DNA of 64,000 nucleotides from JAFGDI01 sp963667715 (lineage in GTDB: Bacteria > Planctomycetota > Phycisphaerae > Sedimentisphaerales > SM23-30), in contig OY763926.1 of assembly GCA_963667715.1 (NCBI GenBank), positions 2,232,001 through 2,296,000 of the forward strand. The letters are read 5' to 3'. The notes below the pieces were generated by a model. That model had not been told where the DNA came from and ran no database searches. It worked only from the letters and a program-made list of their open reading frames with translations. Positions 8,302 through 18,357 of the stretch are shown here, piece after piece. Made by a program: the position numbers and the translations under genes. Each line of letters starts with the position of its first letter. Within the stretch, counting starts at the first letter, position 1.

Positions 8302-10716
8302 ATGCTTATACGTGATCTTAAAATGATTCTTCTTCTTTGCCTGTTGCTGCTTCCTGTTGCCGCATTGGCACAGCAGACCACTGATTCTCCTGACGAGGAA
8401 ACTCGCATAGAAGAGCTGGTCCTGTTAGCCTTTCAGGATACCGCTCTATCCGAGCAGCATCTCGCTCAGGCTTTCGCTCTTGCCGACGGATTATCCTCTG
8501 ACCGCAGTGCATTCTTCCAGGTCTATATCACTCAATGCCGGTTCCGTATCGAAGCTTCAGCACTTGCCCAGCTCCTCGAACAACAAAACAATAATACCAT
8601 AGTAAATGATAAGATTACCTGGCTTCAGGATAATCTCATCAAGGCTATTACTGTTATGGATAATGTCAAGCAAATGCTCATTGCCCGTAAAGATGCTTTA
8701 GCCTCTAATGTTACCTCTAAAATGTCAATTATCAAAAATCAGGCTCTGATCGATCGCTGCGACTTCACTAATGCCTGGGCCTGGTATTCGCTCTCGACTA
8801 TTTCCTCTGCTCCTGATAAAGATGATTATATCTTCAATGCCGATCGACTCTTCACCAGTTTTCTCGGTAAAAGCTATAATGATTCTAATATGCCGGTTAT
8901 GGTAAATTGCCTCTACGGCAAAGGGCTCTGTCTCAGAGATTCCGGCAGATATTACGATCTTATCACAATGCTCGATAATATGCCTGTTGATCAGGCTGAA
9001 GTGGTAAAGTTTGCTCGTTTGCGGTTAGCTGCTGCCGTAAAACTCAATCTGAGTATTGATATTCTAAACGTTGTACAGGATTACTTCCCCGAGGGTTCTA
9101 TTAACCGCAAACTCACTGCTCCCGAGCTCGAAATGCTCCTGAATTGTATCGAAGCTGTAGTTGAGCTGCTCAAACGAGATCTACCCGTTAAAATGAGTAA
9201 TTCGCTCAAACAACAGCTTTCCTATGCCGTAGAACTCACCGACGGCTACGGCAGCTACTGGCAGCAGCGTCTTGCAAAGATTATTGGTGATATTGACCTT
9301 AACAGTTCCTATTCAAAGCTGATTAAGCTGCAGGATCAGATTGCCTCTTCTCCAGCCGGCAATTATGAACAGGTTTACCGTACCGCCACCGAGGGCCTCG
9401 AATTATGCACTGACGGCCAAGACGATAAACGCTCTGAATTTATGTATATGCAGGCAGTGTCAGCTTGGAATCTCTCAAAGTATGATGAAAGTCGTACCGT
9501 TGCTCTCGATTATCTTGACCAGTTTGACGACCCCAATCGCTGCAGCCAGCTTGCCGATATAATTGTCCAGTCTGACCTTCAGCTTATCCTTACCGATGCT
9601 TCAGCCTTCGATCTCTATCGCACTGATCTCGACCGACTATTTGCTTCAAACCTTATCAATGAGCGTCGTTTCTCGTGGTCGCTTGGTTGTCTCATGATAA
9701 ATTCAGCTCGTTTTGCTCTTGCATACGAATATTTCAATGATTCCGCTCTTGATACTATCTCGCCAGATAAAAAGACTTTTGGCATACTGCTCACTATTAG
9801 CCCGTTACTCGATTCCGGTCAGCTATCAGCCACTATCGCAGCTGAAAAAGTCATTGCCAGCTGTGAATTATTCACCGCCAATAATACCAGTCTCACTGGC
9901 CAGAATATGCTCGATTCTGCCTCTGGTGCGTGTTCTGTCGCCGAAAAGCTCCAAACTCTCGGCCGCAATGATCTTGCCTCGCAAGTTGTTACGGCTATGG
10001 CTGATCTCCCGTACATTCGCCAGGAAATAACTGCTCGTATTACTGCTGTCGATCTGCTTATCAGGTTGGATTCCCGCCAGGATATCAGCGAGCTTATCAC
10101 TAAGATTTCCGACTTTAACCTTCAGCACCAGCCCGCAGTTTACAATGCACTTATCAAGCTTGTTGCCGCCTCTGGCCAGCAGCGTATTTTCAATGACGAG
10201 CTCCTTAGCAGCGTCTATAAGCTTATGCTCAGTAGTAAGCTCCTCGAAAGAAACAATGCCGCCGTTATCAGGGTATATCTCGCCCAGTGTTATTATCGCC
10301 AGGGTAATTATCAGGCATATCTTGACACCGTCCGGGCACTCGAAAATCAATACAAGCAGTATATCACAGCTGAAAATTACCGACAGATGGCCTTAGCTCA
10401 TCAAAAGCTCGGCCAGTATGATCTTGCTGTTAAATATTGGAGTATTGTTCAGGTGAATAATATCTCGATGGATGAATATGGTAAGGAAGCTCTTTATAAT
10501 AAAGTCTTATGCTCGTGGCGGGCAGGGGAGTTCGACAAAGCTCGTCAGCTAATTGCTCTCGCTATCCTGCGTGATCCTGCCGTTAGAGCTGACAACAGGT
10601 TCATTGAGCTAAACAGCACATTAGCTTCAACTTCTATGCCTGATAAGGATATCAGCATAAATGAGTGGTATTTTATTAACGAACAGCTTAACGCTGATGA
10701 TACGGAGAATAAATAA
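8302..10716 (+). CDS. exported TPR-repeat protein
   Basis: 804 aa. The N-terminus is a signal peptide (MLIRDLKMILLLCLLLLPVAALAQQ). The rest is almost entirely helical, with repeated alanine/leucine/tyrosine patterns of tetratricopeptide type. The clearest repeats are near the C-terminus, where segments such as 'VYLAQCYYRQGNYQAYLD' and 'MALAHQKLGQYDLAVKYW' occur in series. It would be a periplasmic scaffold. A GTG at 8281 overlapping the exbD stop is an alternative start; ATG 8302 places the signal peptide normally. Its TAA overlaps the ATG of the next gene (TAATG), so translation of the two is probably coupled. A function together with the ExbD-like channel subunit is inference from the gene order. 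Confidence 0.78.
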   Translation: MLIRDLKMILLLCLLLLPVAALAQQTTDSPDEETRIEELVLLAFQDTALSEQHLAQAFALADGLSSDRSAFFQVYITQCRFRIEASALAQLLEQQNNNTIVNDKITWLQDNLIKAITVMDNVKQMLIARKDALASNVTSKMSIIKNQALIDRCDFTNAWAWYSLSTISSAPDKDDYIFNADRLFTSFLGKSYNDSNMPVMVNCLYGKGLCLRDSGRYYDLITMLDNMPVDQAEVVKFARLRLAAAVKLNLSIDILNVVQDYFPEGSINRKLTAPELEMLLNCIEAVVELLKRDLPVKMSNSLKQQLSYAVELTDGYGSYWQQRLAKIIGDIDLNSSYSKLIKLQDQIASSPAGNYEQVYRTATEGLELCTDGQDDKRSEFMYMQAVSAWNLSKYDESRTVALDYLDQFDDPNRCSQLADIIVQSDLQLILTDASAFDLYRTDLDRLFASNLINERRFSWSLGCLMINSARFALAYEYFNDSALDTISPDKKTFGILLTISPLLDSGQLSATIAAEKVIASCELFTANNTSLTGQNMLDSASGACSVAEKLQTLGRNDLASQVVTAMADLPYIRQEITARITAVDLLIRLDSRQDISELITKISDFNLQHQPAVYNALIKLVAASGQQRIFNDELLSSVYKLMLSSKLLERNNAAVIRVYLAQCYYRQGNYQAYLDTVRALENQYKQYITAENYRQMALAHQKLGQYDLAVKYWSIVQVNNISMDEYGKEALYNKVLCSWRAGEFDKARQLIALAILRDPAVRADNRFIELNSTLASTSMPDKDISINEWYFINEQLNADDTENK

Positions 10717-13691
10717 TGGGACAGTGGTCGGTATTCTTTAAACTTTTCGGTATTCCAGATGGTACAAACCCTGACAACTGGCAGATTCTGGGGCTAGACA
10801 TCTCAGCAGACCAACATGACATCGACCTTGCTATGCAGGCTCGTAAAAAGATACTTGCCGACGTTGCCTCTATGTTAAATCAACTCCAGCTCCATAAGTT
10901 CGAGGCCGAGGTGCTTCTCCCCGCATATATTGCCGCCTCCGAAAGTGTAAATACTGCTTCTGAAACCCCAAACACTTCTCCTGCCCCTGAAAACGATGAT
11001 TCCGGCGATTATGGTCTCAAGCCTATCGATGACGTCTACTATGATGATCCTCAGCCGGCCTCGCCGTCACCAGTCGATTCAGATGATGACGATGATGATA
11101 TTATAAATCTGGTTGAACCCTCTTACAGCTATGAACAGTTTAATGACCTGCCGGATACCCCACCTGCACCTGCTGTTGATCCCGTATCTGACGATGATGA
11201 TATTATCCCCGGTCTGAAATCCCCAGACTCTGTCACCGAAGAATACATCGATCAGGATAGCTTCTTATCTCTACCAGATGATTATCACCCCGAACCGGAC
11301 GAGGAGACAACTGGCGAAGACGACGACGATGATATTCCATTCCTCGAGATCGCTCTCGAAGATATTGCTCAGCCAGAACAATCCGCAGCTGCCTTAGTTG
11401 TTCCGGTCGATGACGATGATGACAGTGTCCCTGTCTTGGAAGCTGTACCAGATGTAGAAGATATCCCCGATGACCTGCTCGATAATCTCACCAGTGACCA
11501 TGATGACCTGCCTCATGTCGAGGCTGTAGAGCAGGATGATGATGAAGTTGACGATGAACAATCTTCATCTAAAAACTTCCTGGTTGATAAAATGCTCGTT
11601 TATCTTCTGGCCGCTATTCCTGTTATTGCTATTATTATATTTATGTCGTTCCTTTTCAGCAGCGACGATAAAACCGCTGATACCTCTACCCCAGCCGATC
11701 TGGTCGATACCGATAGTCAGCTGGTAGATAGCACCGATTCTTCTTCAGCAAATACCGCGGTTAAAAAAGTCAATAAAGACAAGGTCTTCGATTTTGGCTT
11801 TGTCGCTCAGGAAGTCCCGGCAAATTTCTCACTCCTCCTTGACAAAGTAGCCTATAGCTTTACCGAAGAGGAAGATGCTATCTCTCTGCTCGAAGATATT
11901 GTCGTCACTCTCCAGGCCTGGCAGCTTATCGCCTCAAATTCTGACGATACATCAGCCTTTGAGACCATGGTAGAATCTGGCGATTATCGCAATAATATCC
12001 ACGCTGCCTTTGGAATAGACGATATCGCTCTGGACAATCTTTCAGAGCTTATCGGTAATACTGCCGATGAAATTGATATCCCCGATGAGCTATTCGAATC
12101 AGAGTTCCACAGTGCATCTCCCGCACGCCGATACCGCATGGTTGAGCTTGCCGGCGTATCTAACAGCTCCTTACTGCGTGATAAACTCCTGAAAAACCTA
12201 AACGGCAAAGATACCGACGAAGTATCTAGCAGAACTATTCGCTCTATTTGCCTATGGTGTGCTCCTGCCGATCAATATCAGCTGCTGAATATCGTTAATC
12301 CCGCTATCAGAGACATCGCTCGCAGGGTTTTCAATAATCTCAACACCCGCTATCCTTACGGCGAGCTCAAAAAAAGCGAAATCGACCGTATGCTCCCGTA
12401 CAGCTTCACTCGCAGAGATGTTGATAAAACTCTAGAATGGTGGCAGGCAAATCTCCAAAAGGTCAGTACCGCCAAACAACGTCCAGCTTATAATACTAAA
12501 AAGAAGCCTGAAACGGATCTCTCACCCGCACAATATCGCTCTGTACTCCTGGCTGCTGTTTGGAAAAACTCGTACATCCTGAATTCCCTGCTAAGAAATT
12601 CTATTTACCTACCGCCTCTATCGCCTGATATAGAAATATCACCGAACCGCGATCTGCCTGTTGACCAGATTCTCGCCGACAGTCTTAAACAGATATCAAA
12701 CGGTTTGCTCGCCGTTATTTACGACTTGTACTCCGATAAGGATATTGCCATACTTGACGATATAGACGTTATCCGTTTCACTAGTCAGGAATACGATTTC
12801 GTAGATGTAAATTATCGTGCCCAGGCAAAGGTAAACGAGATTCTTATCTACTGTAAGCTCATGAATGGCGAAAAGTATGATAATCGCAAGTCTTCACGCC
12901 TGAATAAGAATATCGACACGTATCTTGCCGTTCGCAACACTCTTTACGATGCACTTAAAAAGTACGCTTCTGGTAATATTGTCAATTATGCACAATCTCC
13001 GCTTGTTTTTGCTGACCTTGACATAAATATCGATCTCAATTTCGATTTGGTTAGTGATTATGATATGCCGGCAACCAATAATGACCGACCTGACAAACCA
13101 CTGGCCGATATACTTGCACAGTTGCGTGATAACCCGTTCTCTACCGAACTGTATAAAGAGGCCCAGCTTGCCAGTCAGTCTATCGACGGCCGCGATAGTG
13201 AAGGCCTTGTCTACCTCCAGCTTGGCATAAAGGCCCTCCAAAATCGTAAATTCGGCGCCGGAACTGCTATTGCGATCGACTGTTTCAAAAAAGCCGTTAA
13301 GTGGCCTGCCAGCCGTCGCGTACTCGAGCAGGCAAAACCTACTTTGGTCCAGATCCTCATTGAAAGCCCAGACTTCATCTGCGATAGCTGTGGTAATACC
13401 GGTTACACTATTTGCCCAGATTGCGAAGGTACTATCTACGTTCGCTGCGATAACTGTAAAGGTGACGGCGTAATAACTATAAAAGGGGAGGGGCGTAAAT
13501 ATTGCCCGGATTGCGGCGGTCTCGGTGCTGTTATCTGCTCTGAGTGTGAAGGTAGTGGCGTTACACGCTGTCAGAAGTGCTACGACTACATCACCGACCT
13601 CGACCTCTTCCTACCGGATGACAAGGAACTAATCCAACTCCAACAAGCAGTAAACATGGCCTCCCTAAAGATCAACATCTCAATCAGGTAA
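10716..13691 (+). CDS. membrane protein with degenerate J-like N-terminus and DnaJ-type zinc region
   Basis: 991 aa. Residues ~20-75 (WQILGLDISADQHDIDLAMQARKK) resemble the start of a J domain but lack the HPD tripeptide. Residues ~90-285 are low-complexity and extremely rich in Asp/Glu/Pro. One membrane helix follows at ~292-316 (MLVYLLAAIPVIAIIIFMSFLF), then a long unrecognised soluble domain. At residues ~887-955 there are tandem CxxCxG pairs (CDSCGNTGY, CPDCEG, CDNCKGDG, CPDCGG, CSECEGSG, CQKC) like the DnaJ cysteine-rich region. The start overlaps the TPR gene stop. It is probably the third component of the ExbD-TPR unit; its role is unknown. I do not call it DnaJ, because the domain order and missing HPD argue against a Hsp70 co-chaperone. 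Confidence 0.75.
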   Translation: MGQWSVFFKLFGIPDGTNPDNWQILGLDISADQHDIDLAMQARKKILADVASMLNQLQLHKFEAEVLLPAYIAASESVNTASETPNTSPAPENDDSGDYGLKPIDDVYYDDPQPASPSPVDSDDDDDDIINLVEPSYSYEQFNDLPDTPPAPAVDPVSDDDDIIPGLKSPDSVTEEYIDQDSFLSLPDDYHPEPDEETTGEDDDDDIPFLEIALEDIAQPEQSAAALVVPVDDDDDSVPVLEAVPDVEDIPDDLLDNLTSDHDDLPHVEAVEQDDDEVDDEQSSSKNFLVDKMLVYLLAAIPVIAIIIFMSFLFSSDDKTADTSTPADLVDTDSQLVDSTDSSSANTAVKKVNKDKVFDFGFVAQEVPANFSLLLDKVAYSFTEEEDAISLLEDIVVTLQAWQLIASNSDDTSAFETMVESGDYRNNIHAAFGIDDIALDNLSELIGNTADEIDIPDELFESEFHSASPARRYRMVELAGVSNSSLLRDKLLKNLNGKDTDEVSSRTIRSICLWCAPADQYQLLNIVNPAIRDIARRVFNNLNTRYPYGELKKSEIDRMLPYSFTRRDVDKTLEWWQANLQKVSTAKQRPAYNTKKKPETDLSPAQYRSVLLAAVWKNSYILNSLLRNSIYLPPLSPDIEISPNRDLPVDQILADSLKQISNGLLAVIYDLYSDKDIAILDDIDVIRFTSQEYDFVDVNYRAQAKVNEILIYCKLMNGEKYDNRKSSRLNKNIDTYLAVRNTLYDALKKYASGNIVNYAQSPLVFADLDINIDLNFDLVSDYDMPATNNDRPDKPLADILAQLRDNPFSTELYKEAQLASQSIDGRDSEGLVYLQLGIKALQNRKFGAGTAIAIDCFKKAVKWPASRRVLEQAKPTLVQILIESPDFICDSCGNTGYTICPDCEGTIYVRCDNCKGDGVITIKGEGRKYCPDCGGLGAVICSECEGSGVTRCQKCYDYITDLDLFLPDDKELIQLQQAVNMASLKINISIR

Positions 13692-13703
13692 CCCCATGAG
13701 TAG

Positions 13704-13733
13704 CACAAGTCCCGATATCCGTCGGGGCTTGTG
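13704..13733. repeat. dispersed palindrome, CACAAG family, copy 1 (divergent centre)
   Basis: CACAAG ... CTTGTG arms enclose a second inverted repeat CCCGATATCCGTCGGG. It begins 12 nt after the stop codon of the J-like gene and may act as its transcription terminator. Flanked by TAG on the left and ATTCT on the right, as in the copies at 23487 and 32189. Confidence 0.6.
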
Positions 13734-13920
13734 ATTCTAAACATTACATTGCAAAATGTATTTAGATTTACGAAATGAGTGTCACAAAAAAACATTTTTT
13801 GGCAACACGCATTTAATCAGGTGCATACTTGTTACTAAACCTGATTATCGTCTCCTTATCCTCTAATCCCTGCAAAAAAATATTCTTAATCTCACAATTT
13901 CAAACCAGATCACAATCCCC

Positions 13921-13980
13921 AACCAACTCTTTGCGACTTAGCGTCTTTGCGTTAAACTCTTAATTCTCTTCTTAAATAAA
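13921..13980 (-). repeat. dispersed 'AACGCAAAGACGC' intergenic repeat, reverse copy
   Basis: The reverse complement reads as AAGAGAATTAAGAGTTTAACGC followed by AAAGACGC, AAGTCGC and AAAGAGTTGG. The same block occurs in forward orientation near 39850, 45130, 45900 and 58180. It lies just downstream of the DUF697 gene. Confidence 0.6.
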
Positions 13981-13988
13981 TTCTAAGT

Positions 13989-15191
13989 CTATCCAAGCGA
14001 CAGCTCCCGTATCGTCCGTTTACCCAGCCGTGATATCAGCAGGGCGTTAAGAGCCGCCTCTGTTGTCTTTACGCTTATCGTCCTCCCCAGCGAACTGCCC
14101 AGCAAACCTCCCAGATGACTGCTCCACTCGCTTACCGGCTCGCTCAGGCTCTCTGCCGCCTTACCCGCTGTCTCTTCGATCATCCCGCTCAGATATATAT
14201 TCACAATCGCTCTCGCCAGAATTATCCCTGTCTGCCCAAACGCCGGACGCAGCTGATATATATACAACAGATCCTTGATCATTGCCGAGCTGCTATACAA
14301 TATTATACTCTGGTCAATTATCGCCACCGGCGACATAGCCGTCCCGGTTCCAGCTTTTATCGCATATTGCCTCACGCGTTTCTCTGCCAGCTTATCCAGT
14401 ATCACCTGAAACCGTACCTGATATTCTGTTAGCCATTCTTCAGCCTCTCTGGGCACTTTGCTATCAAGCAGATATTCTCTTGCCTTACCCAGCTCAACTG
14501 TCTGTTCGGCACTCATCCCCAACGTTATCAGCTTCTTCCTGCCAACTCCGTCGATCGGATAATCTCGTAGATACTTCTCCAGCTGACCTCTAACCTCTTC
14601 CGACCTTTCTCTAACCAGCCTCCTGAAACCCTCTCGCTTCTCCAGTACAGTTATAGCCTTAATACTTATGGTCGGCTTCCTGTTGAGCTTTATCAGCTGC
14701 CAGAATATCTTCAATATTATAACAGTAATTATTACTCCAAATATTCCGGCCGCTATACCCGCCGTCCAGTTAAATGGTTTCGGTAACTGCCGTATATCGT
14801 TAGCAAATCGCACCCCTTGACTTATCAATATCAGTCCCAGCACCGATCCCGTCGCTAGTAATCCCCAACTTATCAGCCGCCGCAACTTCACCGGAATCGC
14901 CCATTTATCATTACCGCTTTCCATTGCCTTCAGCTTCTCGCTAAACTCCTCGCGCAGCTCTTCCTCCAGCTTCTGCTCTAGCTCCTTTTGTTCCTGATCA
15001 TCCAGCCTGCGAGCGTCCTCCGGCACAAATGCTGGTATTCCTACCCCAAAATCGCCTTCCCTGTGACACCCAGCCGTATTCTCTACTGTCTCTACAGCTT
15101 TCTCTATTCGATCATCTTCACCATCTGCCTTCACCGCTCGATACAATGGATCGCCAACTCGCATCTCATCATTTTTTTCATTATCTGCCAC
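13989..15191 (-). CDS. YcjF/DUF697-like membrane protein
   Basis: 400 aa from GTG 15191, which has GGGAG 8 nt upstream. A charged, coiled N-terminal region (to ~100, with QEQKELEQKLEEELREE) precedes two membrane helices: WGLLATGSVLGLILISQGV and AAGIFGVIITVIILKIFW. The C-terminal half (from ~270, with AGTGTAMSPVAIIDQSIILYSS and a Gly-rich end) matches the DUF697 pattern seen in YcjF. In other bacteria YcjF is encoded beside the P-loop protein YcjX; here the YcjX-like gene lies just upstream on the same strand. The pair is linked to envelope stress in enterobacteria; the molecular function is unknown. The 720 bp of repeats between the two genes is unusual. Confidence 0.75.
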   Translation of the reverse strand: MADNEKNDEMRVGDPLYRAVKADGEDDRIEKAVETVENTAGCHREGDFGVGIPAFVPEDARRLDDQEQKELEQKLEEELREEFSEKLKAMESGNDKWAIPVKLRRLISWGLLATGSVLGLILISQGVRFANDIRQLPKPFNWTAGIAAGIFGVIITVIILKIFWQLIKLNRKPTISIKAITVLEKREGFRRLVRERSEEVRGQLEKYLRDYPIDGVGRKKLITLGMSAEQTVELGKAREYLLDSKVPREAEEWLTEYQVRFQVILDKLAEKRVRQYAIKAGTGTAMSPVAIIDQSIILYSSSAMIKDLLYIYQLRPAFGQTGIILARAIVNIYLSGMIEETAGKAAESLSEPVSEWSSHLGGLLGSSLGRTISVKTTEAALNALLISRLGKRTIRELSLG

Positions 15192-15913
15192 TACACACTC
15201 CCAATACTACCCCAAACCTATTATTATCTAATTACTGTGAACAATATTTACATTTTTAATATAATTATCAGAATATTTTCAATCTGTACTACTATCCATC
15301 ATCCTCTAATCCCTGCAAAAATCTTCTCAATACCACCATCTCAAACCACCTCCCCGCGCAAGACTTTCGGCCTTTCCCGATGTACATCGGGATTCTCTAG
15401 TCTTCTTCCTTACTTTTCAGTCATATCACAAACCTCACAAAACCCTATAACCTCCAACCATCTTTCTGCGTCTTCGCGACTCTGCGAGAAACAATCCTCT
15501 CATAATTTTCTTATCCTAAAAATCCTCGCATCCTAGCCACTATTCCTCTTCTTTTGCGGGTGCGAAGCACCTGGCGTCTTTGCGTGAAATCCTTTTCTTC
15601 TCTGTGCCCTCTGTGGTAAAAAAAATTTCTCAATGCTACCACCTCCAACCAACTCCCCACGCAAGAGTTTCCCGATACACGTCGGGATTCTTCAGTCTTC
15701 TTCCTTACCCTCCAACCAACCCAAAAACTCTATAAAATACCTACATCTCCAACCAACCCTTTGCGTCTTCGCGCCTTTGCGTTAAACCCTTAATTCTCTT
15801 CTTACATAAAACTATTGGTTTCGGCTCGACCGCTCTAAGATAATTATTCAATCAGCTGTTCGACCCAGCGAACACCACTTACAAAATCTATGGATAAACC
15901 TTTCTATTCCATT
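15192..15913. repeat. 722 bp repeat-filled gap between the ycjX-like and ycjF-like genes
   Basis: No gene. From about 15300 it is a mosaic of the window's dispersed repeats, all in reverse orientation: CCCGATGTACATCGGG (15388-15403), CCCGATACACGTCGGGATTC (15671-15690), two blocks of the AACGCAAAGACGC family, GGTGCGAAGCACC (15559-15571), and one copy of the CACAGATTT/GTTCGC element (15838-15905). Positions are approximate to a few bases. Confidence 0.65.
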
Positions 15914-17230
15914 CTACATTAACATAAAATCAAGTATCCTATCCAGCCCCATATGTTGCGGAGGAATCTGGTTATTCTGAAACGTATTCGGAAATACGCT
16001 ATAATAATGATATTCGTCCGCACCCCAGCTTTCTGGCCAACTCTCCGGCAGCTCAGACACACTAAATTCCATCTCTGCCTTATCAGCATTATCATAAGCC
16101 AGCTTGCCGATCAATTTCTCTGATGTTTTACCTGCCGTAGTCGAGCGACACGCACTGCACGTAAACCATTTCACTTCCGACTCCGGCAATAGATTCTTCG
16201 CTCGTACCGTCATCTGTTTCAATAACGAGTTCAACCTCCCGTTACGAATATCTTCTGGCCGCACCAGGTCAGACTTACTTCCAACAAATGCAACCTTCTT
16301 TATCCTGCCGCTCCAAAACCGGAATATTCGCTTTAATTTACTCCCGATCGATGAATCACGCTGCAACGCTTCGATCAAATCTAATACGACCTGCCGGTTG
16401 TCATTATATCTACCCACACCACCTGCCAGTAATGACGGTATGTCTATCAAGATCACCAGGCATTCACAATTACTCAACTTCTCGAAAAGTGGCAAAACAA
16501 CAATCTTACGATATTTTCGATATCGTTTGCTGAATTCCTTTACTATTTCAGGATGTGCGTCACGGTACGATTTCGGCAGGGGGGCAAACTCACTTTCCCC
16601 ATCAAGACCGCTTAACCGACTCTCCGCTATCGATATATCAGTTCCCGGCTCGATCGTTCCGCCATTCTGATCAATTAGATACACCGACGGCGAGATCATC
16701 GGCTTATACCCCAGTATCAACCCGGCTAACGAAAGCTTATAGCCCTTGATCAGTTCGCTTATTCTCGGCACTTCCTTTGCAAGCTCCTGTTCATATGGTA
16801 CCAGAGCTGCCTTATAGTCTTCGCTATCATTAAAATGACTCAACATATGATCCGACCACTGCCCATAATCGCTATAGGCCGCTATTGCAGCGTCAGCTAT
16901 CCGTTCGCCCGGAAAATCCGTAAACTGTAGCCGCTGTTGAATATGCTTCCAGTCACTTCTGCGAAACTCACAACAGTAGTTATAACTGTCTGTTGTCTTC
17001 GCCGGCCATGACTTAGACCTGCTCAACGCCTCGCGATATCTCTCAAATGGAAATACTCCCTCTCCGCTGGCCCCGCGCTTCACCTCATGCCATCCACTAA
17101 GCCTCACTTCATTATCCAGAACAAAGTCAGACTCCTCATATTCTGACATATGCCATAGCAGCGAGCTCAAAAACACTGTTTTGCCTCCTCCGGCAATACC
17201 AGTTACCGCGACATTCCTTGTCCTGTGCAA
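15914..17230 (-). CDS. YcjX-like P-loop NTPase
   Basis: 438 aa. The Walker A motif GIAGGGKTVF is at the very N-terminus, followed by RYREAL..S..WP.KT, TDFPGER (Walker B/DxPGE) and a late VGSKSDLVRPED segment that resembles a G4-like SKxD. These are the features of the YcjX/DUF463 family, a predicted GTPase-like protein that works with the membrane protein YcjF. There is no ATG start: TTG 17230 has GGTGG 7 nt upstream, and TTG 17236 is the alternative. An ATG at 17249 is in another frame and stops at once. The ycjF-like gene follows after a repeat-filled gap. Confidence 0.82.
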   Translation of the reverse strand: MHRTRNVAVTGIAGGGKTVFLSSLLWHMSEYEESDFVLDNEVRLSGWHEVKRGASGEGVFPFERYREALSRSKSWPAKTTDSYNYCCEFRRSDWKHIQQRLQFTDFPGERIADAAIAAYSDYGQWSDHMLSHFNDSEDYKAALVPYEQELAKEVPRISELIKGYKLSLAGLILGYKPMISPSVYLIDQNGGTIEPGTDISIAESRLSGLDGESEFAPLPKSYRDAHPEIVKEFSKRYRKYRKIVVLPLFEKLSNCECLVILIDIPSLLAGGVGRYNDNRQVVLDLIEALQRDSSIGSKLKRIFRFWSGRIKKVAFVGSKSDLVRPEDIRNGRLNSLLKQMTVRAKNLLPESEVKWFTCSACRSTTAGKTSEKLIGKLAYDNADKAEMEFSVSELPESWPESWGADEYHYYSVFPNTFQNNQIPPQHMGLDRILDFMLM

Positions 17231-17404
17231 TTTCAAACCACCATATCTCCATTTAAGCTAAATATACATTATTCTACCCTGTATCTCGATTATATCACCC
17301 AACCACCCAATGTCAACTCCATAAGCTATACTAATACTCCCACCCCATGTAGTGACAAGACATGCCTTGTCTCCTCTATATATATCCCATATCTCCAAAT
17401 CAAC

Positions 17405-17443
17405 AACAAAAAAAGACCCCGCCACATTACATGACAGGGTCTT
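17405..17443 (-). terminator. intrinsic terminator of the PEP-CTERM gene
   Basis: On the minus strand AAGACCC pairs with GGGTCTT across an 17 nt loop and is followed by a run of eight T. It lies ~90 nt after the stop codon. The plus-strand reading also ends in a T-rich stretch, so it may act in both directions. Confidence 0.75.
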
Positions 17444-17532
17444 CTTTTATTAATTCTATTCTATAAACTTCAAATCAAATAGATATTATTATCGTAATTT
17501 TACCATTTCGACCATTGGTCAGTTAGATAAAA

Positions 17533-18357
17533 TTATTTTCTACGACGAAGCATCAATCCACCAAGACCAAGCAGGGCCATTGTTGTTGGTTCTGGTACTG
17601 CCGCTACAATAGCTTCATTACTGGCATCTGTACCAAGTGCATAAAGTGCTTCTACCTGGCTAGCTGATACAGCACCATCATAAATACGGAAATCATATAC
17701 TGTACCGTTCATGCTGTTATCTGGCCATGGGCCACCACCGTTTACACCGATCTGTGTCAGTGATGACAGGTCTAATCCTGTCGCATCTATTGTAGCTGAT
17801 AGGCTGTTCCCTGAATTAAAGCCTTCAAAATCAGTTGAAGTGTTCTGGTAATATGTCAGGTTTGTACCATCAAAAGATGCAACCATCTGTACGAGAATAC
17901 CAGTATCGATATACTTACCGAAAGCTAATGCTTCAGTTGTAGCTGCTCCACCACCTATAACAGCAACGCTGGATGCATAACCGAAATTACCACGAGCAGG
18001 TGTGCCAATTACATAATTACCTGTTGTACCATCACTAAATGAGAAGGCTGTTGTCCATGGGCCACCTTGGCCTGCATTCACCCAGCATTCAATTGTGAAC
18101 GCACCAGTAATACCATCAACCGCTGAAGCGTCAATTAACGCACCATTGCGAGGGATACCATTATCTAATTGGCCGCTAATTCCGCTACCGCCAGAATATA
18201 GACCACCATCTTGAATTAATGCTGAACCATAAATAGTACCATCGGCTGTTCCTACAGAATCACTTGCGTCTGTATCAAAGTCGTAACGATGTACCAGGCT
18301 CGCGCTTGCTGATGCTGTTAGACCCGCCATTAATAACAATGCAAAAAACTTCTTCAT
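17533..18357 (-). CDS. exported LamG-domain protein with PEP-CTERM anchor
   Basis: 274 aa from ATG 18357, which has GGAGGT upstream. Signal peptide MKKFFALLLMAGLTASASAS, then a concanavalin-like LamG domain (HRYDFDTDASDSVGTADG ... FRIYDGAVSASQVEAL), and a terminal PEP-CTERM tail: VPEPTTMALLGLGGLMLRRRK. This tail is a sorting signal cut by an exosortase-type enzyme, which is not in this window. The protein is probably attached to or released at the cell surface. LamG domains of this sort bind polysaccharide or act as adhesive modules; no catalytic residues are recognised. Monocistronic, with its own terminator. Confidence 0.88.
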   Translation of the reverse strand: MKKFFALLLMAGLTASASASLVHRYDFDTDASDSVGTADGTIYGSALIQDGGLYSGGSGISGQLDNGIPRNGALIDASAVDGITGAFTIECWVNAGQGGPWTTAFSFSDGTTGNYVIGTPARGNFGYASSVAVIGGGAATTEALAFGKYIDTGILVQMVASFDGTNLTYYQNTSTDFEGFNSGNSLSATIDATGLDLSSLTQIGVNGGGPWPDNSMNGTVYDFRIYDGAVSASQVEALYALGTDASNEAIVAAVPEPTTMALLGLGGLMLRRRK

